64,000 nucleotides of DNA from Utricularia gibba (Eukaryota > Streptophyta > Magnoliopsida > Lamiales > Lentibulariaceae): positions 62,001-126,000 of the forward strand of contig NEEC01000009.1 of assembly GCA_002189035.1 (NCBI GenBank), written 5' to 3'. Below, piece by piece: positions 34,883-48,050 of the stretch. A program made the translations under genes and the position numbers. The notes under the pieces are model-generated. The model did no database searches, had not been told where the DNA came from, and saw only the letters and a program-made list of their open reading frames with translations. Positions within the stretch are counted from its first letter, which is position 1. Each line of letters begins with the position of its first letter.

Positions 34883-37568
34883 TCACGGCCTCCACGACGC
34901 GGGCGCCGATGGTGTGGGAGGAGACAGCGGCGGTACCGCGCCGAAGATCGAGTTCCTGTTAACTCCGGCGCCACCGCTGGAGGTAAGTGAAACGAGTGCA
35001 GCAACTAGTCCCGCGTTTCCCGCCATGGTGAGCTGTGTATAGTCATAGTTACCACGAGCATCCTGGAAATTGTCGTTGCGATCTGGGCCGCTGACCATTC
35101 CGGTGATATTATTTGGGTTCGGAGTTGCGACGCCGCGCCAGCGCCATCCACCGGTGCATGAGTACTTGGTGTTGTCGGCCGGAATGGACGCTCCCCGGTG
35201 ATGAGCATGGGTCGGGTATTGAGATCCATACCCGATTAAGTAGCTGGTGTTCAGCGGGTTGGAACCCAGTATGTATTTCACCTTTTCCGTGCAACAAGAG
35301 AAAGAATATCGGCTCTTTCACAAGGAACATGTTCAAGAAAAACAAAATGAGTGAATACCTGAGAAGCCGCGAAATCTTTAGCAACTTTTGATGTGAAGAA
35401 AGTGGGTCCGCAGTCCCAACCCGGTACATCGTTCCCATCCAAGTAGTCCGCAAAAATGGATGCTAAAAAGGCTGCGTTCACAACGTACTGCAAATTGGAA
35501 CGCCCTTCAGGATCGTCGCTAAGCAAGATCAATCCCCCTGCATGCCAAGGGTAATTTAACGCTTATTTGCTACCACATTAAACATCACTTTATATTAAAT
35601 AATGCATATTAATTATACATTTAGTAAATAATGAATTTAGTATCCTGAAGTATATATTCACTCAATTTTTTAATTCAAACTTATATTCATAATGAAATAC
35701 AAGTTAATTTATTGGGTGAATTTAGTTTATCTTATAGTGATAAAATACAATATTATTTTAAAATTTTTTTTCTTCCAATTATCTATTACAAGTATTTCAA
35801 TAATACTATATATAAATCTAATTAAAAAAAACATTATTCAAATCATTCATTTTTATGTAAATTAATATCACTCATGTTTAAAATAGAATAAATCCTTACA
35901 ACCTACTTTTTTACTACCTTAAAATGGTCTTTTAGCTCACGTGCACCGTTTCCACACAAAAAAATTATGTCGCTGCAAATTGGCAAGGCGTATGTAATGA
36001 AATAGGATTCGGAAAAGGGGGAATTGATTACCTGGAGTCCAATTGAAGACATTATATTGTTGAAGAAAGGAGCACATGGTGAGTCCGGTGCCGTTATGGT
36101 ACAACCTTAGCATTTCCTCGTACGGATACCCGGGGCCAAGGAAAAGCCTCATTCTCGTCAGGACGAGCATGGCAGCAGGCAGTTTGTTGTCCCAACTCAA
36201 AACCCGCAATCTGGGGCTCCTATCGAAGGCCCCCGCATCGGCGGCTATGTCTGGATTCGTAGCCAGAGACAAGTAAGAAGCATTACCGGTAGCGTAAAAC
36301 AACCATGCAGCTCCCCACATGTGCTCGTCCAAGTACCCCGTGGAGTTGTAGTAAGGCTCGATGTATGGGTTTTGGCGACTGTACAGCGATCTTCTTCCGA
36401 AATCTCTAGCGAACGCGTACACGGTTTCTGCCCAGCGATAAGAGTTTCCGAATAGACAGGGTTGTCATAGAAAACTATGGAGGCTGCGGCCAGGGCAGCC
36501 GCCGTTTCTCCTCCGAGGTCGGGCCCGGCCTCTGTGGCTTGCACCGGCCGAGGGTAATCCATGTCTTCCGGTCTTTCCCAGCAGTACATGTCACTAGGCA
36601 TGGTCGACCCGACTGTCGCCCATTTGATGAGATCCCTAACGTGATCGTACTCTCCGATAGCCCGATACTTGTGCTCGTACTCTATGACGCTCCAGCTAAG
36701 CATCGTCATCGCAAACGAGAGAGGAAAATGAAACTTGGTGTTCTCACCCGAATCGTAATATCCACCAACCAGTCCACCCGGAATATCAGACCCGTCCTCC
36801 AAACCCGAATCGCCCCGCCATTTAATCAGGTTTGCTTGGGGCATCTTCCCCGCTGTGCGCACGCTTGTTTTTTATTAGTCAACTAAAAGAGGACAGCTAA
36901 GATCGTGGGGGCAGTAGCAAAGTCAACCCTTTCATTAATGAGGATTAGTGTTTTTATTAAGAATAGTCCTAGACGCCGAGACATGCAGTTAGTGTTAGAC
37001 TAGAAAAAAAAAACAGTGTTGTTTTCTTATTGATTGATTTAATTTAAAAGCACTTCAATCTTTCAGTCAATCATGAAAAATTGTAAAATTTTGGGTTGAA
37101 AACTAGCAACATGAAATAAGACAAGGGTTGACTTTTGCAATTGAAGAGATTAGAAAGGAGAATGATTGATGGTGGTGGCTTACACTTTTGGGCATCGAAG
37201 AAGAGCAAGGCTTTGTGTAGCGCTTCGGTGTAACTATCCGGCGGCGGAGGCGGTGGCATGTGCCTTGGAGATAGCATGCGGATCATGACGAGTAATCCGA
37301 TCACCACAGACGCTGCGACTATGAACCCGGCAAGCCACTTACATGCCTCCAGGCTACAGACGACGCACCCCAGGTCGACACGATCCTTCTTCTTCTTATT
37401 CTGCTTGTTCCTCGCCGGCGGACCCAACAGCCAGCTTTGGTGGGTTTCATCCACCGGATCCCGATTGGAGTTCCCAATGGCGCCCCTGTCGAAGTCCACG
37501 TTTCCGCCATCTTTCCCCTCTGAAATTCCTCCAAATTCCATTGCTCCTCCCCAGATATCGCTGCGCAT
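34883..37568 (-). pseudogene. KORRIGAN-like GH9 endoglucanase, probably decaying
   Basis: Four exons on the minus strand: 37568-37184, 36852-36032, 35537-35359 and 35281-34883. They make about 594 residues if one missing base is allowed for. The N-terminus (M-R-S-D-I-W-G-G, a L-L-G-P motif, then a membrane helix at about 76-98) is that of membrane-anchored KORRIGAN proteins, which trim glucan at the plasma membrane/Golgi during cellulose synthesis. Against KOR1, about 25 residues are missing after 'D-L-I-K-W-A-T', in frame. A one-base loss near 36440-36455 breaks the frame. The catalytic-base motif D-A-G-D reads D-S-G-E (residues 162-165), and the catalytic acid Glu of GH9 signature 2 is Gln (Y-D-Y-T-Q-L-T, about residue 545). 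Signature 1 (H-H-R) is kept. Intron 2 (35538-36031) is AT-rich. Confidence 0.85.
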
Positions 37569-40500
37569 ATTGGATTCTGACAAGATGCAATAAAAAAACG
37601 AAAACGGTGTACAGTTCAGTGAAGATAGAAGAACCACAAGCGTGCGGTGTGCGTGTCTGAATTTGAAGTTAACTCTGTTATCTACGAAGCTGTCACGTCA
37701 CTTGCGTGCGCCAAGACACCAGATGTAATTGTATTTAATTTAATCTAATTATTCAACTGTATCCAATTGCATTAATAATAATGATTTTCTAACGCAGTGC
37801 TCAAGAAGATTAAACAACTTCTCATATCTATCAGTCCGTTTTTCATACAAGTCAAATAGCATTACCTAAATATCTATTTTGATCATATTGTTTTGCACGT
37901 TATCAATTATAATCAAAATAATTTGATATATTAAATATTAACAACAATGTATTATCCATTTTAACCAAACTTTTTCTCGGTTCAATTTCAATAACAAATC
38001 TTTTTCGCGATCAAAACTTGACATCATACACAAACGCCATGGACATTTGACTAACATAAAAAAAATTACAGGCACCTCAAAGGTGCATGCAAGAAAAGTT
38101 GAAAAATTAAAAATACAAGAAAAAATTAATAGGTTTGTAGTACCTACAAAAAAAAAAAAATTATAGGCACCACAGATGCTCGTTTGCAACGCCACCATAA
38201 TATATAAAATTAAAAAACTTTACATTACAATTCCAAGGGACCCTTATGATGTATGCCATTTCGATAAATTTCTAATATATTTCTACATTGCACTGCAAAT
38301 TTGCATTACTAAACCTTTTTTTTCCAACGTTGGTGTTTTTGGTTGTCTTATTTTTCCTTTTCAAACATATGTGTGCTGAGAATTACATTAAAATGCAAAA
38401 AATGATATATACATTACAAGCACTGCAAACACTTCTAGCTTTTTTTAAAGTCTCTTTCAATTTACACTATGGGCACCACTACAAGTGCAATGCTATTTTT
38501 CTTTTTTTAAAAAAAATATTAACCTCCGACATTATAAATGAATTTTACGGTGATTGTCATTTCATATATTATTTTATATTCATTTAAACAGTAATGCATG
38601 CTGACAATAATAACTTTTTTTTTTTGAAAGTGCATGCACCATGATGACACATATTTTGGTAGTATTTTAATTCATGAAAGTTGAGGGATTAAGTTGCAAA
38701 TAAAAGAAAAGTGCATGGCTTTCTTGTTAGCCATGGAAAAGAGTTTGTAATCACCAAATCACGCATTGAGCTCGACAAATTAGGTTCAGAAATACAATTC
38801 ATCAAGACAAGAGTCAACGAATTAAACACTTGAACTTGATTCATAATACGAGTTGGCTGAGTTGTATATTTAAAGTACAAACACTGCATGTAAACTAAAC
38901 GATGCTTGTAATAATTTGCCAAGATAATAGTACTATACAACACCGTACGTGCACTAAACAAATGCTTGTCATAACTTACAAAAGGAAACAAGTGCATAAC
39001 ATTTTGTGTGCATTCATAGATACTTATCATAACTCGTGAAAGCAAACATCACCATGTAATATTGTATATGCGTTAATTAGTGTTTGTCATAATTTGTAAA
39101 AAAAAAAAAAAAAAAAACAGTGTTGCATAACATTGTATGAGGTCTATAAAAATGTCGAGCATATATTTATAACACCAATGTGTAGTAGTTCAGTGCATGA
39201 TTAAATATGCTAATTGAAAAGCCCTCAATTGATGCAGTTGACTTAGTTTTCTTCTGGGTGTATTATTTTAAGTACTTTTACTGATCTCATAGAAGTTCAA
39301 TTAATAGACTTTCTAAATTATGAACTTGAGTTACCTATTCTTAAATTTTCTTGAGAAAACTCACCTTTTGATAAAAGATGTCATTAAAACAAAATCCTTC
39401 AATAACAAAATGTTTCTATCAAATCCCCCGATTATGTAGTTCAAATTATCTTCATACCTAAGTGATCCAAATATTCTTTCATGCATACTACCTAGATTTT
39501 CAATAATATTGGTATTACCATCCCTCAAATACTTTGTGATGGAGTCTGAAATCGGATGAGTTAATCGGTTATTCAAAAAGAAACCAAAAGGTGCCCTAAC
39601 AAATTGTTGAAGACTGACAGACCGAAATGTGTCAGGGTTTGGCAGAGTCGGCCGTTTTGGACAGTTTGAAAAGTAGCCGAATTGTAGCGATGTCATGACC
39701 GTCGATGTTTATTTGGTATCAAGACCATAGTATGGACTGCAGGCGCAAAAAATAATCGACATCTACAGAATTCAAAATTCGGTCAGACTAATATCTTCTA
39801 TAAATATAAGAAACCCTGAAGAAGAAGGGGTTGAACTCCCGGCTTTCGAACTTGTATTTTTTCTCTACCTCCATCTAGTAAAATTATTTTCTGGCGAGCT
39901 CCAATAGTTCCGTGGTTTTTCTGTTCTCCAACGATTTCCATGTTGAAATCCTTGTCTTTCTTCATTTCTGTCAACCGCATCACATCACTCAAAACGTTGA
40001 AATCTTAATCGGATACGACGTGTTCGACTGTATCCTTGACTTGGGAATCAGTCTCCAACTTAGTGCCAATTTTTGACCACAACACTTTGCATTTGCAATT
40101 TATTCATACTTATAAAGTAAGTTCATAATGCAGACATATATTAAATTTATGATGATTTAATCATTATTGTCAATGTATCATCATTATACTCTCTTTTAAT
40201 TTCTCTGATATTTAGAAACAACAAATGGATGCATACTATACTTGTTACAATATATTCATTATTTTAGCTTAATTATGTGCACCATCAATTGAAATATCTA
40301 GTTAACTTTTGAACCTCTTTTATATGTCATTCCCACCATCTAAAAAAACGATATATCATTTATACTACTAGTATTGGCATGGATCACAAATAAATGGAAA
40401 TTTTATTTAAGGCTTCCATCAATTCTTAATTGAAAGTGGTACCAAAGGTCTTTGTACTATTGAACTAAGTCAATTCCATAATAGACGCCTTTGGTGTTTC

Positions 40501-41029
40501 ACTCTTTATTGGTTTTTTGTTCATCATTTTTTGACTAGACATAAGCCCTCAATTGTTGCTTGAGTTCATTGCACAGGCCCACAATCCATTCCAATTGGCT
40601 CACATTATAATTGTTCATAAGATGGTTTTGGTACATTCCGTGCAGAGGCAATAGCTAATACCCTTAACTTGCCATCACCATATCCATCCTCGCCAACCCC
40701 ATGATACCCTCACACTTGTGTCAAATCCTAAGCAGCCCATCTTGTCTTGCTCTACTTGTTTGACCTATATCTTTGCAAATGTTACTATTGCCCTCTTACC
40801 TTTCATAGTTCGTCGTGTGAGCTGCTTGTGATTTGCTCTGTCAATACGTGCTCCACATCCCATGTCTTATGTACATGCATCCATCCTTGCATTTGACATA
40901 TTGTTATCCATTAATTGAAAACACTTTGTTTTTAATAGGTTTAAGTTAGAAGTGAAAAGTTAGCATTTTATTAAGTATTTTAATCCTTTTGCAATTAATA
41001 ATTCGGTCTTAAGTAGTTTATCTTAGATT
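37569..41029. other. AT-rich intergenic region with minisatellite
   Basis: 3.5 kb without a recognisable gene. The first 200 bp are the GH9 promoter. The remainder is AT-rich with poly-A/T runs and short frames (39361-39696, 39798-39992) that match no known family. A 60-bp repeat lies at 38901-39150. Confidence 0.5.
38901..39150. repeat. Degenerate minisatellite, about four 60-bp units
   Basis: Units begin near 38901, 38961, 39020 and 39080, each starting with a variant of 'tgcttgtcataattt' and containing 'aacattgtgtgcat'-like blocks. Spacing is about 60, 59 and 60 bp. A 20-A run interrupts the last unit at about 39100. Units differ a lot, so the array is old. Confidence 0.7.
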
Positions 41030-43300
41030 GGGACTAAATGTTTGATTTAATCATTTTTCTTAAACCAATGCAAGATGTTTTTAACAAGTGAAATCCCACA
41101 AAGCCGAAAATGCACAGTACTATTGTAGAATGATGAAGACAAAAAATATGACAAAAGCCGAAAATCAATAAAGGATAAATTACCAAATCCTGCGATGTCA
41201 AAAAGGAGATTTTGGAGAGAAAAAAATATCTAATCTTCGCAAAACACACAAGGGAGGAAATCTGAAGAAAAAATTCGTAGAAGGATAAGAGGGTGAAGAA
41301 GGAGACAAAATGAGGAACCAAGCTGATCCTTCGAAGATTTCTCATTCATTAAGAATAGTATTTCTAAGAAGAAGTAGACGATGAACGTTTTAGCATTTCA
41401 CATTGAACTATTTACATTTTCTGCTGTTGTTTAGTTTCCTCTTACCAAATGTTGCATGTTGTTTCCTCAAAAATTTTTAAATATTTAAAACGTAAAACAT
41501 CAAAAAGCGTAGTACGAGTATCGACCTCAAGGAGTTGTTTTTCGTGAAAAGTGTTTTGTAAGAAACTTCTACAAAATGTCACGGTTTTGTTAAAGTAGGT
41601 TTGTGAAATGCAGAAATAAAAATGACAATCTAAGTGATGGGCCGAGATTACGAGACGCAGTTCCTGGGAATGAGATTCCATCTCCTTCCTTTGTCCATCC
41701 TTGCCTCAGTTTTCATTGATTTCTTCCAAATAGCTAGTTATAGGAGCAAGAAATAGCCTTCTCTCCCTTACACTCTGATTGAAAATGAGGCACAGGAATA
41801 ACCTCATGTGATTCCCCCTTGTACGATTTAGAAAACAAAAGGATTGCCTTCAAAAACGAATTGCGCGCATGTGCCCAGCAGTTGCCAATGGCCAATGTTA
41901 GATCCGAGGTCACAACCTGTCCATTGTCGCGGTACCTAGGCCACAAACAATCTGCTACTTCCTCGAACCGGTAGGGTTGGAGTTGGTGCTCTTCACTTTG
42001 ATCTTCACCAAAATCTATGAGGAGTAGTCTACTACTCATGAACCTTGACTAGGAGTCGTTACAGAAAAACTACAATGCGTGGAAGTATGCGAAATCCGAA
42101 ATGAATTCAGCGAAGAATCGAGTGTATTGCTCAAGACTTGGAAGGAAACTTCATCTTCTCCCAAAATCTAAAATATTTTAGCCACAAAGGGCCATCAAAA
42201 TAAAAACGAAATTGGAAGCTAAGTGTTCTTTCACCTTGGATGGAGGAAGAACTCAAAAGTTCTAAGTTTAGAAAGAAAATGGCAAAATTTCAAAACTAAG
42301 TGTTCCAAGTTGCTTTTATATCACTCCCCACGTGCATTAACTCCTTTGGGTCTCCTTTTCCATCATTCCTTTTGTCTTGCATGCGCCACCAGCTTTTCTT
42401 TGCGTGCAAATTAGCGCCTAATCATTTCTGCAGACTCTGAGATACCGTAAGTCACAGGCCTTGACCAGTGTCAGTCTTTCGCCCAAACTTGTTCCAAGTC
42501 ACATACAAGGCATGAAAAGTCAGACTCTGACCTCTTACAATACTTCTACAACACTTCACGACAGTCTCCTGACATGTCTCAGTCAAAGTGTACGAAAAAA
42601 AACAGAAAATATATATAAAAAAGAAAAATAGGTATTATAAATTAATACCTAATAATACCTAATAAATAATTAAAAAATAACACTTAATGCCACACTATAA
42701 TCTTGGACGTGATTACTATTGTATTATAAAATCATTTTTTAAATATAAATAGCTAACAACCAAGTAGTATATTAGAACTCAAATGATGTGAACATGACTT
42801 TTAAATATTATACCACATTATCTAGATTATCACACTAATTCCTTATGGAATCAACATAGAATCAAGAAGGAAAAATAGTATTACATTATAAGACAAATCT
42901 AATTAAAGATAGATAAAAAATTAGAAGAAGACAAAGGTTTATGTAGACTTGAACTTTTGTTTTGCTTGATCAATAATTTTTTTAGTTTGGATGAGATAAT
43001 GATGGTGATGATCATGATACTCTTGGAAATTTGAAGGCATCATATTATCTTCTTTTAGATAGAAATCTGATTTTCTTTTTTATTGTTTTACTATATTTTA
43101 TCGTAGAATTGCATTTATCCAAGCTTAGAGTTAATACACAATACGTCAATATCCAAACAACAAGCACAATACTTTTTGCGTTCGACCGAAATTCCACTAT
43201 GCTCATATTTGTTTTGTGATTGATTGTGAATTAAGACTTATTAATTTAGTTGATAGGAAAATTAAAAATAGCATTTAGTACAACGACAACGACTTGAAAT
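41030..43300 (+). repeat. Old Athila-type LTR copy with a central insertion
   Basis: The left part (41030-41450) and the right part (about 42800-43300) show the layout and blocks of the Athila-type LTRs at 7.4 and 47 kb: 'ggagattttggagag', 'attaagaatagta', 'aacaagcacaatact', 'gttcgacc', 'ccactatgctcatattt', 'gataggaaaat'. About 1.3 kb between them does not align and looks like an insertion of unknown type (a minus-strand frame at 41734-42039 is unassigned). The divergence is much larger than between the other two LTRs, so this may be another subfamily or an older copy. Confidence 0.55.
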
Positions 43301-43727
43301 TTCATATTATCACTATCACATGCAAGTCACTTATTCTCATAAGATATGTTACTATACCATATTTTCATTATTACTTTATGCAACTATCCTAAATCTATTG
43401 CACCTATTCGATGTCTTATCATCTATGCTACCCTCGTTCCAATATAGTGGCATTTGAAATCTTATGCCATGCATGTCATCGTATGAAGCCATCTTTAAGC
43501 TTTCTTGGTGACTATTGTTGTCGGTAAATTCTACCAAATAGAGGTGTTTGCCCCATGCCCTCACAAAATTCCATTGCATGATATGCTTTAAAGTTTCTAC
43601 GATTGTTCTGATTTACGTTCTATGTAGGGGTGCATCGTCGCACTCATCAATATCTATCACTATGTTTGCTTTCCATAGATGGTACTTAATCTCTAATTTG
43701 AAATCCTTCAACATCTCTATCCATCTA

Positions 43728-43730
<3 letters not shown>

Positions 43731-43773
<43 letters not shown>
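43731..43773. repeat. (AT)n microsatellite, about 43 bp
   Basis: An uninterrupted alternating A/T run. The apparent open frame with repeated Tyr-Ile through it is an artefact of this repeat. Confidence 0.95.
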
Positions 43774-43775
<2 letters not shown>

Positions 43776-44144
43776 CATCACTCTCACACTTTGCAACACA
43801 ATGAATACCTCTCTAACTCCCTCAATCTTTGATGTTAAAGATCTTAAGGAGTATTTCGTATATGGAAAAAGAAGATGTGGGACTACTTCACATGCAATCA
43901 CTTGGAGAATACTTTGCTAAGCCGGCACACTACTTTCTAAAATTGACAAAAATAAGGTTTACAAAATGCTAGAGAAAAAGATATGCACAACATTAGATTC
44001 GACAGTAATTAGAGAAGCATATGAGTCTATCCTAGAGTGTAACAATCCTAGAGAAGTATGGAAATAATTCGAAAAAACATATATGGGAAACATTCTAAAG
44101 TGTAACAATTCTAGAGTGTAACAACGCTAAAAAAAGGAAACAAA

Positions 44145-44341
44145 TGATATCTACTCTCGAGTTGATATACGAACAACAAAAAACCTACTATATTCACAAC
44201 ATTGACAAATAGTCAAAGTTCAATGTCAATCTTTCCTAAAAAGCTCTAGAAAATGTATCTTTTGACATCTCCAAAGAAAATGATATCTACTCTCGAGTTG
44301 GTATACGAACAACAAAAAACCCACGATTTTCACAACATTGA
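44145..44341 (+). repeat. Direct repeat pair, 61 bp each, 136 bp apart
   Basis: 44145-44205 and 44281-44341 share 'tgatatctactctcgagttg', 'atacgaacaacaaaaaac' and 'tttcacaacattga' or close forms. The intervening 75 bp is unique. Confidence 0.85.
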
Positions 44342-45397
44342 TAGATAATCATATAAAAATAATCTTCGTACAAATGCCGTTAGATTATAACCCCTAAATT
44401 ACCATAAATACGAAGATAATATATTGAATATTTATACATGTCTTGGGTCAAGGAACAATGTCACGACCAACTTTTAGGGCTCAGAAAAAATGAGTCATAA
44501 TCACTCAATCCTAAGTAAAAACTAGAACTCATGATGATTTTTATAATGCAATCCATTAACATTAAAATGGATAAATATATAAGTAAACTAAATATAAGAC
44601 TTTGTCCAAGTGTTTTTATCTAAAGTAGTTTATAAGTTCATTATCAAATAAATTTAAAATGTAATATCTATTAGCATTAATATCATTTTATTTACCCATA
44701 CAATACCGTTTTTTCATTATTAATCTCTTTATTTTTTTTGTTGCAGAAATGGTCACTTTTCTTCATCTAAAATATCATTCATCTTCTAATGAGTGTTTGT
44801 CGTCTTTTTTTAATGGGCTTTTACCCTCTTTTTCCAATTGTTTTTGCATCCATTAGAGGTGAAAATAGTTCAGGGATAATTAAGTCTGAAAAATTTAATA
44901 CAATATATCCATACATTTAATATCTATCCAAAATAACATACAAATGATTAACTTTGGTTGGTAAACTTGAAAATGTAAACCGGTTTCTCCATTGTAAGCT
45001 ACCCATAGCATCACTTGGAGGGTAAATTGTTTTCTCTATCTCCTTTTTTCCTCTTCAAACATCTCTTAAGATTTGAAAGTGTAACATATCTATTGCTACC
45101 TTCACAATAACTAGTGCATTAACAGCAATTGTATTTTTAGAAACTTGAAATGTCATTGTAGGTTGTTGAACCTGACTTGTTGAATCCTGATATGTTACCA
45201 ATAAGTATTATACCTTAGATAATGATATATGACTCATTGATGTTGTTGGCATTGCTGCAAGTTGATGTTTTGGTGCAACAAATTTTTCCTTCGATACCTA
45301 ATCCAAATGACACATAAACATGACATTCAAATGAGAAAAAAGCATTTTTAAGATACATTCCATATATCAAACAGTGAACACGTAATCATCAGCCAAA

Positions 45398-46970
45398 TCA
45401 ACACATCATAAAAAGGTTATCAACATACACATGAATACAATAATGATAGTTGGTTTTATACCATTCATTTTTTAGGGTTAATATCTTTTTCATTTGAATC
45501 TTGTATCCTTTTCCTCTGTTTTGTAACAGGTAACGATTCTTCACTTCCAACCTCATTTTCATGCTGCTCTTGGTTGATAGTTCCTTCATCATCATGTGAA
45601 CACTAAGGAAGAACACAAGATAAATGGCAACTATGAATATCTCATACCATGATATAATTGTAAATTGTAAGGCAATGCATACACGAGTTTTCTAAGTTGA
45701 AGGTGTTTTAGAGCTTGATTTTTTCTTACATGTTGCTTTATTGTGGCCTCTCATGTGGCAGAAACTACATTGATTTTTTTTTTTTTTTGGAGAAAGCCCT
45801 ACTAATCTGTATGGATCTTTCACTTTGGTAGGGGTTCTTCTGGTTGTCTTTTCCTTGCTCTTTTTGGTCTTCTAGGTCCTCTTTCATAAATTGGTGAGAG
45901 TGGGGATGGTAGATTAACATTATCCCAAAGGTCTGCACTTGGAATTCCTTGAATTCTATGTAGTCGTTGTGTTATATATGTTTCCTTCTTGTAGCAATCA
46001 TCTATATATTCCTCTATCCTCAATCCTTTATGGCATCATCCAGCAATTGCATGTGCACATGGAAGATATGCTAAATCCCAATTTCTGCAGACACATGTTC
46101 TCTCACATAGGTCTATTCTTCGCGCATCATATGCTCCTATCATTTCATACATCCAATCAAAAATACATAAGGGAATGAGTTCATTAGCAACCTCGTAAGC
46201 TTTTTCTAGTCTGGGACAGATTATATCCTTTTAAGGCATGGCATCATCTAATTGCTTGTTATTCTACATAATGAGATGTCTTCTAATCCCCTCAAGCAGC
46301 GAATTATACGTTTATCCCTCAACTCTAAAAGCATAGCATTATAAATCTCACAAAGATTATTTAGTAGAATACAAAGATTATTTAGTAGAATATCACACTT
46401 CGTAGTCTTTTCGAAAAAAACTCTGCTCCATTATTGTGGGGCTTACTCTTTAGTCATGTATGAGCTTCTCTATTAATTCCTTCAAGGTCATTCATGTATC
46501 TTTCAAAAATAGTTAATCTAATGGCTTTAGCATCACCCCACAAGCAACTTTTTACTACTTCTCTCATGTGTCCAGCAAGCTTCATATTACCATGTAGATG
46601 CCTTACACAAAACCTATAATCCACATGTGGCATGACCTCCTTAAACACTTCAAATAGCCCTTTTTTTTGTCTGAAATAAACATCCATCCATCTCCATCAC
46701 CAATGTGGAAATCCTGCTTCAACAATTGCAAAAACCATTTCCAAGTTGACTCATTTTCCTTCACTATTATTACAAAAGCTAAAGGATAAAGATTATTATT
46801 TGCATCAATTTCCATTGCAGTCAATAGCTGATCCTCGAACTTTCCCTTTAAAAAACATCCATCTACCCCCATAAAATACCTAAATCCATTGATAGCACAT
46901 ATTTTTGAGTGGCTCAATGCATGGAATTTACTCATTTTGTGCTACAAAAATTAAGCTTAATTGTCTGTTT
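45398..46970 (-). pseudogene. MULE transposase, C-terminal half (split by insertion)
   Basis: The minus-strand frames at 46935-46454 give the MULE transposase core: 'F-M-G-V-D-G-C-F-L-K-G' with the first catalytic Asp, 'Y-P-L-A-F-V-I-I', 'E-S-T-W-K-W-F-L' and 'C-V-R-H-L-H-G-N'. Downstream at about 46130-46040 is a SWIM zinc finger (C-V-C ... P-C-A-H) and, at about 45770-45725, a CCHC knuckle (C-S-F-C-x4-H-x4-C). A stop interrupts the frame just after the SWIM finger, and a second frame break lies near 46600. The N-terminal half is at 55691-57690, on the other side of the Athila-like insertion. Function is lost. Confidence 0.8.
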
Positions 46971-46984
46971 CTATATTTTTGCAC

Positions 46985-48050
46985 ATAAGTACTATAGGAG
47001 TGCACTTTTAGTCTTAGTTGGGATTAAATCTGCGATTTAGTCTCAACCTTCTAACAGTTCCCTTCGAGCAATGCAGCATAGGTCGCAACACAAACCCCAA
47101 GGAGTTGAGTATGAATAGTGTGGTAGCAGAAAAGGTGACAGAATTCTGAAAAAGAGTACACACAAAGTTCAAGGAGGTGAAAAAGGAAGATTTTGGACAA
47201 AAAAGAAGAAAGGTGGGGAGAGAAGAGAGATCTCCCCTTGGAGACTCACAAACTACTTTCTGGAGAAGGTTTTCTAGGGAGGAAGAAGAAGGAAGACAAA
47301 CAGGAACGAAACTGAAGTTCAAGATTATTTTCTGTCTTCGAAAAATATTACTCCTAGCTAAGAGTAGCTAGTGACGTTTTTCAGTTTTTGTTGACACTTC
47401 ATATTACTTGCTTGTTTGCTTTTTGGAATTTGACTGTAAAATGAGCACATTGTGGGTGATGTTTTCTTTCCCACTTTCGTTTACCTTAAGCATGAGTGGC
47501 TAAGTACTTAGGAGGGTGCCTTGGGGTAAAAGGGGGAGAAACATGTTAATCAACCTTTAGATCTAAACAGCCATGAGTCACGCCACTTCCTTAACAAACC
47601 AGGATAGATCCAGGAGGGGAAGTAGTGAAACCCAACTTAACAACCCTAATTAGAGGTAGACCAAAGATTAGGGGGAAAAACAAGAATCCGGGTAGATCTA
47701 GATCTTGTGAGTTAGTTGTATGATTTGTGGTTTGTGTGAGTTTGTTTAGTGATGAGCATACATCCCCTAGGAGTCCCAAGGCATCACCCATTCCATTCCA
47801 AAAACAACCGAACTCTAGAACTTATTACTTTTCTTTATAGTATTTCGTTTTAGTTCTGCCTTAGTCCTAGCTAAGACCAATTTTACCAACGTGACATTGA
47901 TTCCTTGCATTGACCTTCACATAGCAAGCACCTAACTTCTTGTGTTCGACCCTAGTCCACTATGCTCATAATTGTTTTATGCTTGAATGTGTATTAGGTT
48001 ATAAATATATTTGATAGGAAAGTTTACATTTACGACGTGTGCGTTTATCA
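46985..48050 (+). repeat. 5' LTR of the Athila-like element (about 1.07 kb)
   Basis: It ends GTTTATCA at 48050, right before a primer-binding site. It matches the solo LTR at 7377-8442 over most of its length. The left end is estimated, because no TG start is clear; the flanking TTTTTGCAC (46976-46984) recurs at 55682-55690. Confidence 0.75.

Larger units (their letters stand above)
43301..45397. other. AT-rich spacer with short repeats
   Basis: No gene is supported. It holds an (AT)n run and a pair of direct repeats (listed separately). A stretch near 43860-44070 gives phrases like 'A-Y-E-S-I-L-E-C' and 'P-R-E-V-W-K' that could be an eroded copia Gag, but stops are dense. Confidence 0.4.

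Noticed and set aside
36032-36852. A hidden intron explaining the GH9 frame change
   Set aside because: GH9 sequence is continuous on both sides of the break, so only one base is missing and no intron fits.
43548-43832. Protein with an Ile-Tyr repeat
   Set aside because: It is the reading frame of the (AT)n microsatellite.
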